A DNA stretch of 64,000 nt from Antarcticimicrobium luteum (GCF_004358185.1 NZ_SMUV01000068.1:1-64000); one strand, 5' to 3'; positions 1-9,251 are shown, counted from the first letter of the stretch. Notes: a model not told the origin generated them from the sequence alone. Numbers and translations: made by a program.

Positions 1-75
1 CTAAAAAAATCTACAAATCTAACAATCCTACAACAATCGCCTCCGACAACCGGCGTCGACTACCGATCCCGGTAA

Positions 76-106
76 CCGGCCCCGAGGAATGACGAAGCGG
101 GGCCGG
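76..106 (+). terminator. GC-rich hairpin in the leader before the RTX gene
   Basis: A perfect 9-bp inverted repeat (CCGGCCCCG at 76-84, CGGGGCCGG at 98-106) with a 13-nt loop. There is no T-run. It could end an upstream transcript outside the window or be a 5' leader structure of the RTX gene, which starts about 70 nt downstream. Confidence 0.35.
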
Positions 107-174
107 ACCGTCCGGAGGGTCGGCTGCGCATCGGTTGCGCAGGGTCCTGAGAGTGGAATTTAGAGGACATCGCG

Positions 175-3100
175 ATGGCGCTTGGAACGTTGGACATTAT
201 CGGGCTTGCGGATACGGCCTACGGGCTGATCGAGGATCTGGTCGATCACGGATCGACCGAGGATTTCTGGGGCTCGTTCACCGACAGCAATGAGGCGATC
301 ATCAGCAAGCTGGACGAGATCAGCGCCAAGCTGGACGAAGCCGTCACCGAATTGCGCACCACCATCGGGTACGAGATCGAGGATGTTCAGCAACAGAACC
401 TGCTGAGTGCGCTGGCCCGTGCCGAAAATGCGCGCGACCTGCTGTCAAGCGCCGGGACAAGCGATGCGGTCGATCCCAGCACGATCATTTCCGACGCCTC
501 ACATGCCTTCCGCGATGTGCTGGCCCAGGCCAAGGCGATTACAGATCCCTCCTATGGAACGGTGCAGGCCGGATCGGTGATCCTGTCCAGTTTCGCGGTC
601 AGCTACGCGCTCAGCTCCCGGCTGGCCGTGGCGGCGACTTTCGAGGCGGATGAAGTCTCGGCAAACAAGATCACCCGCCAGATCGACGATGCGGCCGAGT
701 TCTTCGAAAACCTGCCCACGGTGATCACGGATCTGGCGCAAGCTTCGACCACGATCGAGATCGTCAAGCATTCGGAGACCCACGACGTCGTCTACAACGT
801 CAACGTCTACACCGGACAGGAAGCGACCCACACACTGACATACAGCTACTACACGCTGGATGCGTCGTTCCAATTCGGCGTCGAAACCGTCAAGCAGTCC
901 GTTTCGACCTATAGTGAAGCGGACTTGGCAAACGCCATCGAGCGGGTCAAGGGCATCAAGGAGACTTACCCAAGCCCCGATGACCTGAAGGAGGTCAGCA
1001 CGGGGCTCACCTTGGACAACCACGCGCTGCCCGAGTCCTTCGATTTTCCTGGCCGACCGGATTACTCTAAAAACTTGATCTTCGTGAACCTCACGACGGC
1101 TGACGGCAAAGCGCTGGCCGAACGTTATTTCGAAAAGGCGCTGATCAGCGAAGCGCTGAGCAAGGCTGGGCTTGGGGTCGATGGCAGCGCCAGTCTGGAC
1201 CTGGCCGCCAAGTACCGAACCCTGACCGATGGCAAGGAGCTGGTGGCCTTCGAGGCGCCGGGTGTGTCGAACGATGCCGAACTGCACGGCACCGCTGGCA
1301 ATGACCTGCTCGTTGGCAAGGGCGGCAACGATATCATCTGGGGCTATGGTGACAGCGATCTGATCCGCGGCGGCGGCGGCAACGACCTCTTGATCGGCGG
1401 CGACGGAGAGGATCGGCTGATCGGCGGCACAGGTGACGATAGCCTCGCAGGCGGTGCGGGCGATGATGCGCTGGAACCCGGCGCCGGCAACGACAGGGTC
1501 GTTGGCGGTGGCGGGTTCGATGTGGTTCGCATGGAAGGCAACCGCGAGGACTTTAATCTGACGTACACCCATACGGTGAAAACTTCCGTCAGTGCGGACA
1601 ACGGTCACGAATTAATCATGGAGTTCACGGGACCAACCGGCGAGGTTGACCAGTTGTCTTATGTTGAGCGTGTGTTCTTCGACGACGCAACGCTGAACGT
1701 TCTTTACGGCACCAGCGGCGTTGACGGCGCGGGGCGGGACACCATCAAGGGCGATTTCGAACTGGTGGTCCGTGTCGATGAGGACGGCACCAAGCACTAT
1801 CGCAAATTCGCGAGCGACGACCTGATCTTTGCCGGCGATGAAACCGGGAGCAAAGGCCCTGCGACGGGAGATGTGATTCACTCCGGCGGAGGGGACGATA
1901 TCGTGCATGCGGGGGCCGGTAACGATCTGGTCGAGGCGGGTACAGGCAATGACCTCGTGTACGGCGGAGCCGGCGCGGACCGTCTATATGGTGGGGTTGG
2001 TAAAGACACGCTCTTCGGCGGCGATGGCAATGACGCTCTGTACGGCGGAGCTGGAGACGACGTTTTCGACGGAGGTGCAGGCGTGGACTATGTCCACTTC
2101 CAAGCGTCCGATAGCCGTTACTTGCCTCTGTCCGACGCGCGCTTTGCCTATTCCTTCGCGGAGGGTGCCTTTCTCGTCGAAATGTCGGACGGGACGGACA
2201 CCTTGCGCGATATCGACAGGATCCGCTTCGCCGATCAGACCGGTATCGTTGTGGTCGATGAGGATGGCAGCTTTCCCAAGATAGACGTGAGCCCGTTTTC
2301 GTTCGGTCTCGTCTTTGTCGGCGACGGCGATGACACGGTGATCGGCACCAGCGGCGACGACTTGCTGGTTGGCGGCGCAGGTGACGATGAGATCGACGGC
2401 GGCGGCGGCGATGGCGATATCGCCGCGTTCTCGGGGCTCAGCACCGCCTATTCTATTACCTCGGAAGACGGCAAGTCCGTGATCGTCGAGGGGCCGGATG
2501 GGCGCGATGTTCTGCGGGGCATCGAAGTCCTGCAATTCGATGACAAGACCATCCCGTTGAATGTGATTGCCGGAACGCCCGACAGGGATACGCTGACGGG
2601 CACCGGTGACGACGACATTCTGGTCGGGCGCGGCGGCAACGACAGGCTGATCGGCAGGGACGGAAACGACATGCTGTTTGGCGGCGCCGGCGACGACATC
2701 GTCTACGGCGGCGCCGGCGCCGATGTCATGGTCGATGGTGCGGGCAGCGATTTCTATGATGGCGGCACCCCCGACGACCGCGTGGTCTTTTCCGGCCTTC
2801 GGGCCGATTTCACGTTCCTTGAACCGGCGGGCGACTATCACGGCAATCACGGGCACCGTGTCAGCCACCATGGCCAGATCGACGAGCTTGTAGAGGTCGG
2901 CTGGCTGATCTTCGACGATGCCGAAATGCGCGTCCATTTCGACCGTTCCGACACCGACGCGGCGACAGGCGACCGTAGTGCTGAAGTCTTCTTTGGCTAT
3001 GACGGCGCCGACAAGCTGATCGGCCGTGGTGGTGACGACGTGGTGTTTGGCAATGACGGAGATGACGGGATCTTGGCTGGCAGGGGCAACGACACGGCCC

Positions 3101-3531
3101 ATGGCGGGCTCGGCGATGACACCGTCAAGATGGGCGCCGGCAGGGACCTGGCGACAGGCGGTCGCGGCAATGACACGCTGATCGGCGGAAGGGGCAATGA
3201 CAAGTTGATTGGCGGGGCACAGGGCGACTTGCTTGCAGGCGGCAAGGGGAAAGACATGCTCACCGGTGGCGCGGGAGACGACGTGCTGCGCGGTGGCACG
3301 GGAAAGGATACCTTTTTCTTTGATGGTGCCTTGGACGAAGGCAGCGACCGCATCCGCGATTTCGACGCTGCCGCCGATACGATTGCGATATCCGGGGTGT
3401 CATCGCCGGATGTCACGCTCGATGTGACAACCACCGGTCGGACGACCCTCGATCTGGGGCACGGTACCACGATTGATCTGGGGTTGCTGGATCCGGGGGC
3501 ATTCACCGTGGACGATATCCTGTTCGTTTGA
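175..3531 (+). CDS. RTX (hemolysin-type calcium-binding) repeat protein
   Basis: 1118 aa. Residues 1 to about 365 are a non-repetitive domain I do not recognise, helical-looking at the start. Five blocks of GGxGxDxxx nonapeptides follow, at about residues 371-456, 566-640, 716-749, 799-869 and 939-1046. Between blocks are linkers of a recurring type (xxFSGLRADFxF-like). The last about 70 residues (DRIRDFDAAADTIAI) look like the C-terminal cap typical of type I secretion substrates. There is no N-terminal signal peptide, as expected for type I export. Such repeats form Ca2+-bound beta-rolls outside the cell. No protease or lipase motif is visible, so the activity is unknown. No HlyB/HlyD/TolC genes are in the window. 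Confidence 0.9.
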   Translation: MALGTLDIIGLADTAYGLIEDLVDHGSTEDFWGSFTDSNEAIISKLDEISAKLDEAVTELRTTIGYEIEDVQQQNLLSALARAENARDLLSSAGTSDAVDPSTIISDASHAFRDVLAQAKAITDPSYGTVQAGSVILSSFAVSYALSSRLAVAATFEADEVSANKITRQIDDAAEFFENLPTVITDLAQASTTIEIVKHSETHDVVYNVNVYTGQEATHTLTYSYYTLDASFQFGVETVKQSVSTYSEADLANAIERVKGIKETYPSPDDLKEVSTGLTLDNHALPESFDFPGRPDYSKNLIFVNLTTADGKALAERYFEKALISEALSKAGLGVDGSASLDLAAKYRTLTDGKELVAFEAPGVSNDAELHGTAGNDLLVGKGGNDIIWGYGDSDLIRGGGGNDLLIGGDGEDRLIGGTGDDSLAGGAGDDALEPGAGNDRVVGGGGFDVVRMEGNREDFNLTYTHTVKTSVSADNGHELIMEFTGPTGEVDQLSYVERVFFDDATLNVLYGTSGVDGAGRDTIKGDFELVVRVDEDGTKHYRKFASDDLIFAGDETGSKGPATGDVIHSGGGDDIVHAGAGNDLVEAGTGNDLVYGGAGADRLYGGVGKDTLFGGDGNDALYGGAGDDVFDGGAGVDYVHFQASDSRYLPLSDARFAYSFAEGAFLVEMSDGTDTLRDIDRIRFADQTGIVVVDEDGSFPKIDVSPFSFGLVFVGDGDDTVIGTSGDDLLVGGAGDDEIDGGGGDGDIAAFSGLSTAYSITSEDGKSVIVEGPDGRDVLRGIEVLQFDDKTIPLNVIAGTPDRDTLTGTGDDDILVGRGGNDRLIGRDGNDMLFGGAGDDIVYGGAGADVMVDGAGSDFYDGGTPDDRVVFSGLRADFTFLEPAGDYHGNHGHRVSHHGQIDELVEVGWLIFDDAEMRVHFDRSDTDAATGDRSAEVFFGYDGADKLIGRGGDDVVFGNDGDDGILAGRGNDTAHGGLGDDTVKMGAGRDLATGGRGNDTLIGGRGNDKLIGGAQGDLLAGGKGKDMLTGGAGDDVLRGGTGKDTFFFDGALDEGSDRIRDFDAAADTIAISGVSSPDVTLDVTTTGRTTLDLGHGTTIDLGLLDPGAFTVDDILFV

Positions 3532-3551
3532 GATGATGGCGATGTGATTGA

Positions 3552-3585
3552 GCGGCCCCGTTGCGAAGCAGGACAACGGAGCCGC
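3552..3585 (+). terminator. Hairpin after the RTX gene
   Basis: GCGGCCCCGTTG (3552-3563) pairs with CAACGGAGCCGC (3574-3585), 11 of 12 positions, with a 10-nt loop. It lies 20 nt past the RTX stop codon and is followed by CCCTTG rather than a long T-run. Confidence 0.5.
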
Positions 3586-4198
3586 CCCTTGTTGTGTCGC
3601 CCCTCTGGGCCGGCAATGCGCTGTCCGCGTCAGTATGCAAAGATGCCGTAAGCGGACTTGATGCCGGACACTCGTTGCCCGAGCACGCTGCAAAGATGGG
3701 CACTCGGGAACTGCATTTGGACCAGGCATGATGTGGCAGCCAATGCGCTGACTATGGACGGAAGCATCATCCCGGCATGGGCAAACCTCAATGCAATCGC
3801 AAAAAGCATGGCCCAGCAAGAAAAGGTGACCGGCCAGTGGTCCGCTGCATCTCCCCTCCATTGCGGTAGGAGGTCATTTTATCATGGGGAACGGTGCTTG
3901 ACAGATCACGCCCCATTACGGAAGCAGGCTTCCTGCGCATTGCTGCCGTTGGTGGAGGGAGCAGCATGCGTGGTCAGGTGTTTGGGTCGGTGAATGGCTG
4001 CTTTCGCGTTGGTGGGATGCGCCCCGCGCGCTTGCAGCGAATTCACACTTCCCGCCCGACGTGTCGAAGTACGCGAACGGCCCTAAGCGACCGTTTGCGA
4101 TATTCATGGCGAACGGCCGGTATGCCGTCCAGAGCAGATAATGCAGTTCAAGGCATCAGGCGAAAGGCCAAGACAGGATCGTAGTGGTGGGCTGCAGC
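3586..4198. other. Gene-poor stretch of about 610 bp
   Basis: Only short overlapping open frames occur here, none with a convincing ribosome site or recognisable motif. The part near 4060-4130 (alternating GCGAACGGCC-like and GCGACCGTTTGC-like segments) looks like non-coding spacer. It separates the RTX gene from a degenerate helicase remnant, consistent with a rearranged junction. Confidence 0.5.
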
Positions 4199-4660
4199 CT
4201 ATCCCTCTACCAGAGGCTTCTCCTTGCGGGGCCGAACCAGCAGCACGAAACTGCGTGCCCGCGTGATGCCGACGCGTAGGAGTCGCCGCGACGGGGCGAA
4301 GCCGGGCGCCTCGTGCCCAAGAAGGAAGTGACTTGAGTGAATGCTTTCCACCATTACCACACCATCGAATTCTTTCCCTTTCGATTTGTGCATGGTCATG
4401 AGCGAGACACCCTTCGGATCACGCTCAAGCCAATTAGCTTTTCTTGGTCGAGCACGCTGCGGATTATGCGTGCTGCGCCTTCGTAGGTCGCGCGCTCCAT
4501 CCAGCGCCCAGCCAGGGCAGTGGCAAGCGTGTCGGACGTGACCCGCGCGGAACAGTCTCACCATGCGCGCATCTTGGAAGATGGCTTTCAGGTGGCTTTG
4601 AGGCTGTGACCGTCCTCTTTTGTGGATCGTTGTAGACCCACCTTGGTACATCAATGCCGT
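4199..4660 (-). pseudogene. UvrD/PcrA-family helicase C-terminal remnant with two frameshifts
   Basis: The frame ending at 4199 carries SLMTMHKSKGKEFDGVV and RRLLRVGITRARSFVLL. These are the conserved C-terminal motifs of superfamily 1 UvrD-like helicases (the MTxHKSKGxEF motif and the VGxTRA motif). Upstream the homologous reading is split: residues like SDTLATALAGRW and MERATYEGAARIIRSVL lie in another minus-strand frame over about 4430-4530. One base change near 4435 and another near 4533 are needed to restore a continuous protein. The ATPase N-terminus (Walker A) is absent. It is best read as a dead fragment of a larger helicase gene, possibly from a restriction, defence or plasmid module. 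Confidence 0.7.
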
Positions 4661-4714
4661 CGGGGGGCAGTCACAGCATCAGAGTCTATCAGAGCCGTAG
4701 AAAGAGTTCTTCAA

Positions 4715-4743
4715 TTAAGTTGTTGGCACAACATTGTATAAGC
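4715..4743 (+). promoter_or_regulatory. Candidate promoter and MarR operator
   Basis: TTAAGT (4715-4720) and TATAAG (4738-4743), spaced 17 bp, are a plausible -35/-10 pair. A dyad TGTTG-GCA-CAACA (4721-4733) fills the spacer, where a MarR repressor would block RNA polymerase. A second small dyad GTAGT/ACTAC (4751-4773) follows. This is pattern-based only. Confidence 0.35.
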
Positions 4744-4778
4744 AATTAATGTAGTGCAAACGCTCTGTACTACGGAAC

Positions 4779-5234
4779 ATGCTTATGACGGGAAAGAATA
4801 TCGAAAACCTCATCATTTACCACATTCACAGGATTTCCCGTCAGTGGGGCCGACAGAGTGCAAATCTCTACGAACGTGAATTCGGATTGAAACTGTCAGA
4901 GGTATGGGTGCTTCAACTGATTGGCGACTTTCCGGATACGACCATCTCGCAACTTACCGGACATTCCCACATGGACAAGGCTGCGATCAGCCGCGCGGTC
5001 AGCGGGCTGGAACGGAAAAAGCTGGTGACCAGACTGGCCCAGCCGGACGACCGGCGGCTCATTCGGCTGGCCCTCTCCGCCGCCGGGCAAGAGGTCTATG
5101 CAAAGGTCGTTCCGTTACGGGAAGGGCGCCAGAAGCGCCTTGAGGCACGCCTGGACGCCGGCGATCGCGCCGCGCTGTTCCGGGCTTTCGACAAGATCTA
5201 TGCGCAGCTTGGTTCGGAGGTCGCCGATGATTGA
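4779..5234 (+). CDS. MarR-family transcriptional regulator
   Basis: 151 aa, normal family length. The winged helix-turn-helix spans about residues 35-100: ISQLTGHSHMDKAAISRAV is the HTH and QPDDRRLIRLALS the wing with the typical DDRR motif. Family members are dimeric repressors, usually relieved by small aromatic or phenolic ligands. The next gene overlaps its 3' end by 8 bp, so both are co-transcribed and the GMC oxidoreductase is the likely target. The start could also be the ATG at 4785; no strong ribosome site distinguishes them. Confidence 0.88.
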   Translation: MLMTGKNIENLIIYHIHRISRQWGRQSANLYEREFGLKLSEVWVLQLIGDFPDTTISQLTGHSHMDKAAISRAVSGLERKKLVTRLAQPDDRRLIRLALSAAGQEVYAKVVPLREGRQKRLEARLDAGDRAALFRAFDKIYAQLGSEVADD

Positions 5235-6972
5235 TGCACGGCTCAGAGGAAGAACGCCTGAAGGACAGGTCGCCCGGTTCGCCGGGCTGGATGGCTGTTT
5301 TTTCGATTATGCGGTGATTGGCGCGGGCGTGGCCGGCTGCGTTCTGGCCTCGCGTCTGTCGGAAAACCCGTCGAAAAGGGTTCTGCTGATCGAGGCTGGA
5401 GAGGACATGGCCCCGGGGCAGGAACCCCCCGATGTCCTGGATCCGCTGCCGATCTCCTTCGGCATCCCGGAACTGTCCTGGGCCGGTCTCAAAGCCGAGG
5501 TCGGGGTCAGCGCTGCTCATGGCGGCACCCCGCGGTCGCGGCGGTTTCTGCAGGGCCGCGGCGTTGGCGGCGGATCGCTGATCAACGGGTCGATCGCGTT
5601 TCGCGGCCAGCCTGACGATTATGATCGCTGGGCCGCACGGGGTGCCACCGGCTGGGCCTGGGAGGACGTGCTGCCCTATTTCCGCAGGCTGGAGGATGAT
5701 GCGGATTGCAATGGCCCGATGCACGGTCAGGCGGGGCCGGTGACGATCCGGCGAGAGGGACTGGAAAGCTGGAGCGCCTTCAGTCGCGCGCTGGCCGAGG
5801 GGGCGAAACGGGAAGGATACGCCGCGCTGGCCGATTACAATGGCGAATTCGGCGACGGCTACGGCCAGGTTCCGATGACCAACCTGCCCCATCGCCGCAT
5901 CACGGCCGCCAGCGCCTATCTGTCGGCAGAGGTGCGCCGGCGGTCCAACCTGACGATCCTGCCGGAAACCGAGGTTCAACGCGTGCTGTTGGACGGGCGC
6001 CGGGTAACCGGCGTTCGGATCAGTCGCGCCGGGGCGGTCGCCGAACTTTCTGTGCGGGAGGTGATCCTCTCCGCCGGAGGCATCTTCTCGCCGCTTCTGC
6101 TGCAAGCCTCCGGCATCGGCCCGGCAGGGTTCTTGCGGGGGCAAGGAATTGCCCCGGTCCTCGACCTGCCCGGAGTCGGTGCGGGGCTCAAGAACCACCC
6201 CAAGATCGAACTGGCGGTTCATCTGCCCGATGCCAGCCGGCAAGCGGCGGGGTTCCGCGCAATCGGCGAGATCTGCCTGCGCTATTCGTCCAGAATAGGC
6301 GCCAGCCAGCCGCATGACATGGGGCTGATGGCGATCAGCAAAAGCTCCTGGCACGCCATCGGCCAGCAGGTAGGGGCGCTGAGCGTGGCGCTGTACGATC
6401 CGCGCTCGACCGGCGAGGTCCGCATCGCCGGGTCGGGAGAGCCGCTCAGCGCCGCAAGGGTCACCTTCAACCTGCTGGATCATCAGGAGGATTTCGCGCG
6501 AATGGTCGACGGCCTCGATTTCGCGCTGCGGCTGCTGGAGCCGATGCGGGACGCGGGCGTCATCAACGATGTCTTCCTGCCCGATCCTCAGATGGTGGGG
6601 CGGTTCCAGCCCCGAACGCTTTCCAACCGCCTTGCCACTGCCGCGATCAACCCGATGCTCAAGCTCGGCCCCGTCCGGAAGGCGGCGCTGGGGCGCTCGA
6701 TCCTGGACCTGGCCGCGCTACGCAGCTCTGACGGGATGCGGCGCGCGCTGATCGCGGAGGCCACCGGCATGTCGCATCACGTCTGCTCGACCTGCGCGAT
6801 GGGGGGTGAGGGCGACCCCGCCGCCGTACTGGACCCGCAGTGCCGGGTGCGCGGGATCAAGGGGCTGAGGGTCGCTGATGCTTCGGCCTTTCCGGACATT
6901 GTGCGGGCCGGAATGTACATTCCTGTGATGATGCTGGCCGAAAGGGCCGCCGATCTGATCCTTAGGGGCTGA
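5227..6972 (+). CDS. GMC-family FAD oxidoreductase (choline dehydrogenase-like)
   Basis: 581 aa from the ATG at 5227. An upstream in-frame ATG at 5098 would run through the MarR gene and is rejected. The ADP-binding GxGxxG (VIGAGVAG) is at residues 29-36, and the GMC signature RGVGGGSLINGSIAFRG is around 112-128. The C-terminal block contains the conserved His518 (HVCSTCAMG) and VADASAFPDIV. GMC enzymes oxidise alcohols or aldols with FAD. Odd point: where most members have Asn or His as second catalytic residue (NTNAP-like), this protein reads GMYIP, placing Tyr564 there. That suggests an unusual substrate or altered chemistry. It is translationally coupled to the MarR gene. The substrate is unknown. 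Confidence 0.85.
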   Translation: MIDARLRGRTPEGQVARFAGLDGCFFDYAVIGAGVAGCVLASRLSENPSKRVLLIEAGEDMAPGQEPPDVLDPLPISFGIPELSWAGLKAEVGVSAAHGGTPRSRRFLQGRGVGGGSLINGSIAFRGQPDDYDRWAARGATGWAWEDVLPYFRRLEDDADCNGPMHGQAGPVTIRREGLESWSAFSRALAEGAKREGYAALADYNGEFGDGYGQVPMTNLPHRRITAASAYLSAEVRRRSNLTILPETEVQRVLLDGRRVTGVRISRAGAVAELSVREVILSAGGIFSPLLLQASGIGPAGFLRGQGIAPVLDLPGVGAGLKNHPKIELAVHLPDASRQAAGFRAIGEICLRYSSRIGASQPHDMGLMAISKSSWHAIGQQVGALSVALYDPRSTGEVRIAGSGEPLSAARVTFNLLDHQEDFARMVDGLDFALRLLEPMRDAGVINDVFLPDPQMVGRFQPRTLSNRLATAAINPMLKLGPVRKAALGRSILDLAALRSSDGMRRALIAEATGMSHHVCSTCAMGGEGDPAAVLDPQCRVRGIKGLRVADASAFPDIVRAGMYIPVMMLAERAADLILRG

Positions 6973-7020
6973 CCGGCGGCGGCGGGGCGCGGCCGTCCCC
7001 GTCGCGCTCGCTCAGGCCGG

Positions 7021-7371
7021 TCACGCCGACCACCAGCACGAGAAGCTGTTGGGCGACAGCATGACCGGGGCGTGGTAATGCCCCTGCCGTTCGGGAATCC
7101 GCATCCGGATCGCCATCTCCTCGACCACCTGCGGCGCACTGCGGGGGATTTCCCGACCCAGCCAGAAGCCGCCGTTGCTGATGATGAGTTCCAACCGGCC
7201 GTCCGCCGCGACGCGTTCCGAGGCGATCTCGCATTGCAGCCGTCCGCCGGCGTCGGTTTCGCCGACAAAGAGAGGCTCTCCGCCGGCTTGATTCCGCAGT
7301 TCGATGCCGACACCGGAGGCATGGGTGCCGTCGGTGCCGTTGAGGATATGGGTGGTGAATTTCAGCGTCAT
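7021..7371 (-). CDS. Transthyretin-like / 5-hydroxyisourate hydrolase-family protein
   Basis: 116 aa. The N-terminus (FTTHILNGTDGTHASGVGIEL) matches the THVLD..xGxPA start of the HIUase/transthyretin fold. The end (HYHAPVMLSPNSFSCWWSA) matches the HYHxPLLxSPxxYSTYRGS end in position. The catalytic C-terminal YRGS is replaced by WWSA, so urate-pathway activity is doubtful. The ATG overlaps the stop of the upstream ThDP-enzyme gene, so the two are coupled. The partner enzyme and the tricarboxylate transporter in the same operon suggest a hydrolase or binding role on an organic-acid intermediate. The function is unassigned. Confidence 0.75.
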   Translation of the reverse strand: MTLKFTTHILNGTDGTHASGVGIELRNQAGGEPLFVGETDAGGRLQCEIASERVAADGRLELIISNGGFWLGREIPRSAPQVVEEMAIRMRIPERQGHYHAPVMLSPNSFSCWWSA

Positions 7372-9092
7372 TCGATCGAGGCCTTGTCGCGCTTGTCCGA
7401 GGTGGCGGCGATGATCGGGCTGATCACGCCGCGAGTCTTGACGTTGATGCAGGCTGGCTTGCCGCTGGCGATGCCGCGTTTGACGGCGGCCGCGATGTCC
7501 TCGCGCCGAGTCACCAACTCGCCATAGCCGCCCAGCCCCTCGACCATACGATGGAAGGGAATGTCGCGGAAGTCGGTGGCGAAATGCTGACCGTTCTTGA
7601 ACAACCGCTCCTGCTGCTGGCTGATCGCGTCGAGCCCGCCGTTGTTGTCGATCACCACGGTGATCGGCAGCCCCTCCTGGAAGCAGGTCTCGATCGAGAG
7701 CCCGCCGGCAAGGAAGGCGCCATCGCCCGAAATCAGCACCACGTTGGAGCCGCGGTCGAGGTTCTTGGCCGACATGGCGAAGGGCACCCCGCAGCCGAGC
7801 ATGGAGTTGATGCCGGGATTCAGCATCCCCGCCAGCCGACCGCCGCGCCAGCCGATCATATTGACCGCGATCTCGGTCCAGAAATGGGTGTTGCCGCCGT
7901 CGAAGATCAGCCAGTCCCGCGGCCCCATCGCCCTTTGCACCTCCAGTGCCAGGTCCAGCGGGTGCACCTTGGCGCCTGCTTCCTTCGCTGTCTCGGCAGC
8001 GAGGTCGTTTTCCCATTGCTCGACCCATGCGCCGCGCCGCGCGCGCTGCTGGTCGAACCATTGCGGCCAGGCCCGGCCGATGCCCGCCAGCGCCTCGCAG
8101 AAGGCGCCCGGATCGCTCAGCAGCAGCTCGTCGGCGGGGCGGTTGAACTCCAGCTCTTCGTTGCTGCCGTTGATGCAGATGACCCGGGTCGAAGCGGGGA
8201 AGAACGGAGCGTTCCCGAAGTTCAGCGTGTTGTCCAGCTTACCACCGATCACCAGCACCAGATCGCTTTCGGTGATCGCGGGTTTCGAGGGCGGGTACTG
8301 GTGGAAATCGGCGAGCCCCATCCAGGGTTCGGCATCCTCGCCCATCAGCTTGCGGTGGCCGGGCTGGCCGTAGACCGGCAGGCGCAGCGCCCGCGCCGCC
8401 GCCTCCAACGCTTTCTCGCCGCCCGACCACCAGACCGAATGGCCCGCGATGATCACCGGCCGTTCAGCCGCCCTGACCTGTGCCAGCACGCGGTCGAGCG
8501 CGGCAGGCTCCGGCCAGGCGCGGGCGGGCGGGCGGGCCCCGTGGTCGAGCGGGCGCTCCTCGCGGCCCGCATCCTCGGGGAAGGAGGAGAACATGATATC
8601 CACCGGCACGCTCAGATGCACCGCGCCGGGATAGCCGGAGGTCGCCATGGTCCAGGCCCGGTCGACATATTCGCCGATCCGCGCGCCGTCGCGCACCTGC
8701 ACCGAATATTTCACCAGCGGTGCGGCGATGGCGACGTCGTCGATCTCCTTGAAGCCGCCGGCATTCTCGCGCTTCAGCGTCGAGGAGGAGGTGATGAAGA
8801 GGATCGGGCTGCGCTCTCCCAGCGCCTCCATCATCGCCGGCACCGCGTTGGCGAAGCCCTCGGGGCCCACGAAACAGACCGCAGGCTTGCGGGTGATCCG
8901 GGTATGGCCGTCGGCCAGATGGCCCGCCACCTGCTCGTGCGGCGTGTTGATCACTGGGATCTGGCATTCCATCATCCCCTCCAGCGCCGGGTTGCAGAAC
9001 CCGCCGGAGAGGGTGAAGACGTGATCCACCCCTTTTTCCTTCAACGCGCGGGCCAGGATGGCGCCGCCGCGGATGCGTGTCATGTCCTTCAT
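7368..9092 (-). CDS. Thiamine diphosphate-dependent enzyme, acetolactate synthase-like
   Basis: 574 aa, three-domain POX/AHAS architecture. The PYR domain is N-terminal, with the cofactor-activating Glu53 in TPHEQVAGHLADG. The PP domain is C-terminal, with the ThDP/Mg motif starting GDG at 456 and ending at Asn483-Asn484. Family enzymes decarboxylate or ligate 2-oxo acids. Lack of an AHAS small subunit and the operon partners argue against branched-chain biosynthesis. Having Glu53 distinguishes it from glyoxylate carboligase, which lacks this residue. It is preceded by tctC with a 159-bp gap containing a hairpin, and followed with overlap by the transthyretin-like gene. A catabolic 2-oxo-acid decarboxylase or lyase is likely; the substrate is unknown. 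Confidence 0.82.
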   Translation of the reverse strand: MKDMTRIRGGAILARALKEKGVDHVFTLSGGFCNPALEGMMECQIPVINTPHEQVAGHLADGHTRITRKPAVCFVGPEGFANAVPAMMEALGERSPILFITSSSTLKRENAGGFKEIDDVAIAAPLVKYSVQVRDGARIGEYVDRAWTMATSGYPGAVHLSVPVDIMFSSFPEDAGREERPLDHGARPPARAWPEPAALDRVLAQVRAAERPVIIAGHSVWWSGGEKALEAAARALRLPVYGQPGHRKLMGEDAEPWMGLADFHQYPPSKPAITESDLVLVIGGKLDNTLNFGNAPFFPASTRVICINGSNEELEFNRPADELLLSDPGAFCEALAGIGRAWPQWFDQQRARRGAWVEQWENDLAAETAKEAGAKVHPLDLALEVQRAMGPRDWLIFDGGNTHFWTEIAVNMIGWRGGRLAGMLNPGINSMLGCGVPFAMSAKNLDRGSNVVLISGDGAFLAGGLSIETCFQEGLPITVVIDNNGGLDAISQQQERLFKNGQHFATDFRDIPFHRMVEGLGGYGELVTRREDIAAAVKRGIASGKPACINVKTRGVISPIIAATSDKRDKASIE

Positions 9093-9208
9093 GTGTCAGT
9101 CCTTCCGTAGGGTTCGGGCACGGCTCCGCCAGGGCGGGTGCCGTGCCCGCCGGGACTGGACAGGATCCGAGCCGGTTTCAGGGGTCTGGGATGGGGGCGG
9201 CCTTCAGA

Positions 9209-9236
9209 CCCGGCCCGCTGCGCAAGGCGGGCCGGG
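9209..9236 (-). terminator. Hairpin downstream of tctC (attenuator-like)
   Basis: A perfect 10-bp stem (CCCGGCCCGC at 9209-9218 with GCGGGCCGGG at 9227-9236) and 8-nt loop, 15 nt after the tctC stop. With no T-run it more likely protects or partly terminates the transcript than ends it, giving more binding protein than downstream enzyme. Confidence 0.45.
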
Positions 9237-9251
9237 GGACTGCGGCCGCGG

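Noticed and set aside
1285-3310. Tandem short repeats that could be taken for a CRISPR array
   Set aside because: Repeat units are 27-nt codon-level RTX motifs without constant spacers; no cas genes are present.
499-3506. Long antisense and alternate-frame ORFs under the RTX gene
   Set aside because: They arise from the repetitive high-GC RTX coding sequence; composition is unnatural, and the plus-strand frame has clear nonapeptide repeats.
3658-4184. Two short plus-strand ORFs after the RTX gene
   Set aside because: They overlap each other in different frames, have no motif, and the region resembles non-coding spacer.
7021-7371. Confident naming as 5-hydroxyisourate hydrolase (hiuH)
   Set aside because: The catalytic YRGS end is missing and no other urate-pathway gene is nearby.
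7551-9110. 519-aa plus-strand ORF opposite the ThDP enzyme
   Set aside because: Shadow frame; the minus strand encodes an enzyme with intact ThDP motifs.
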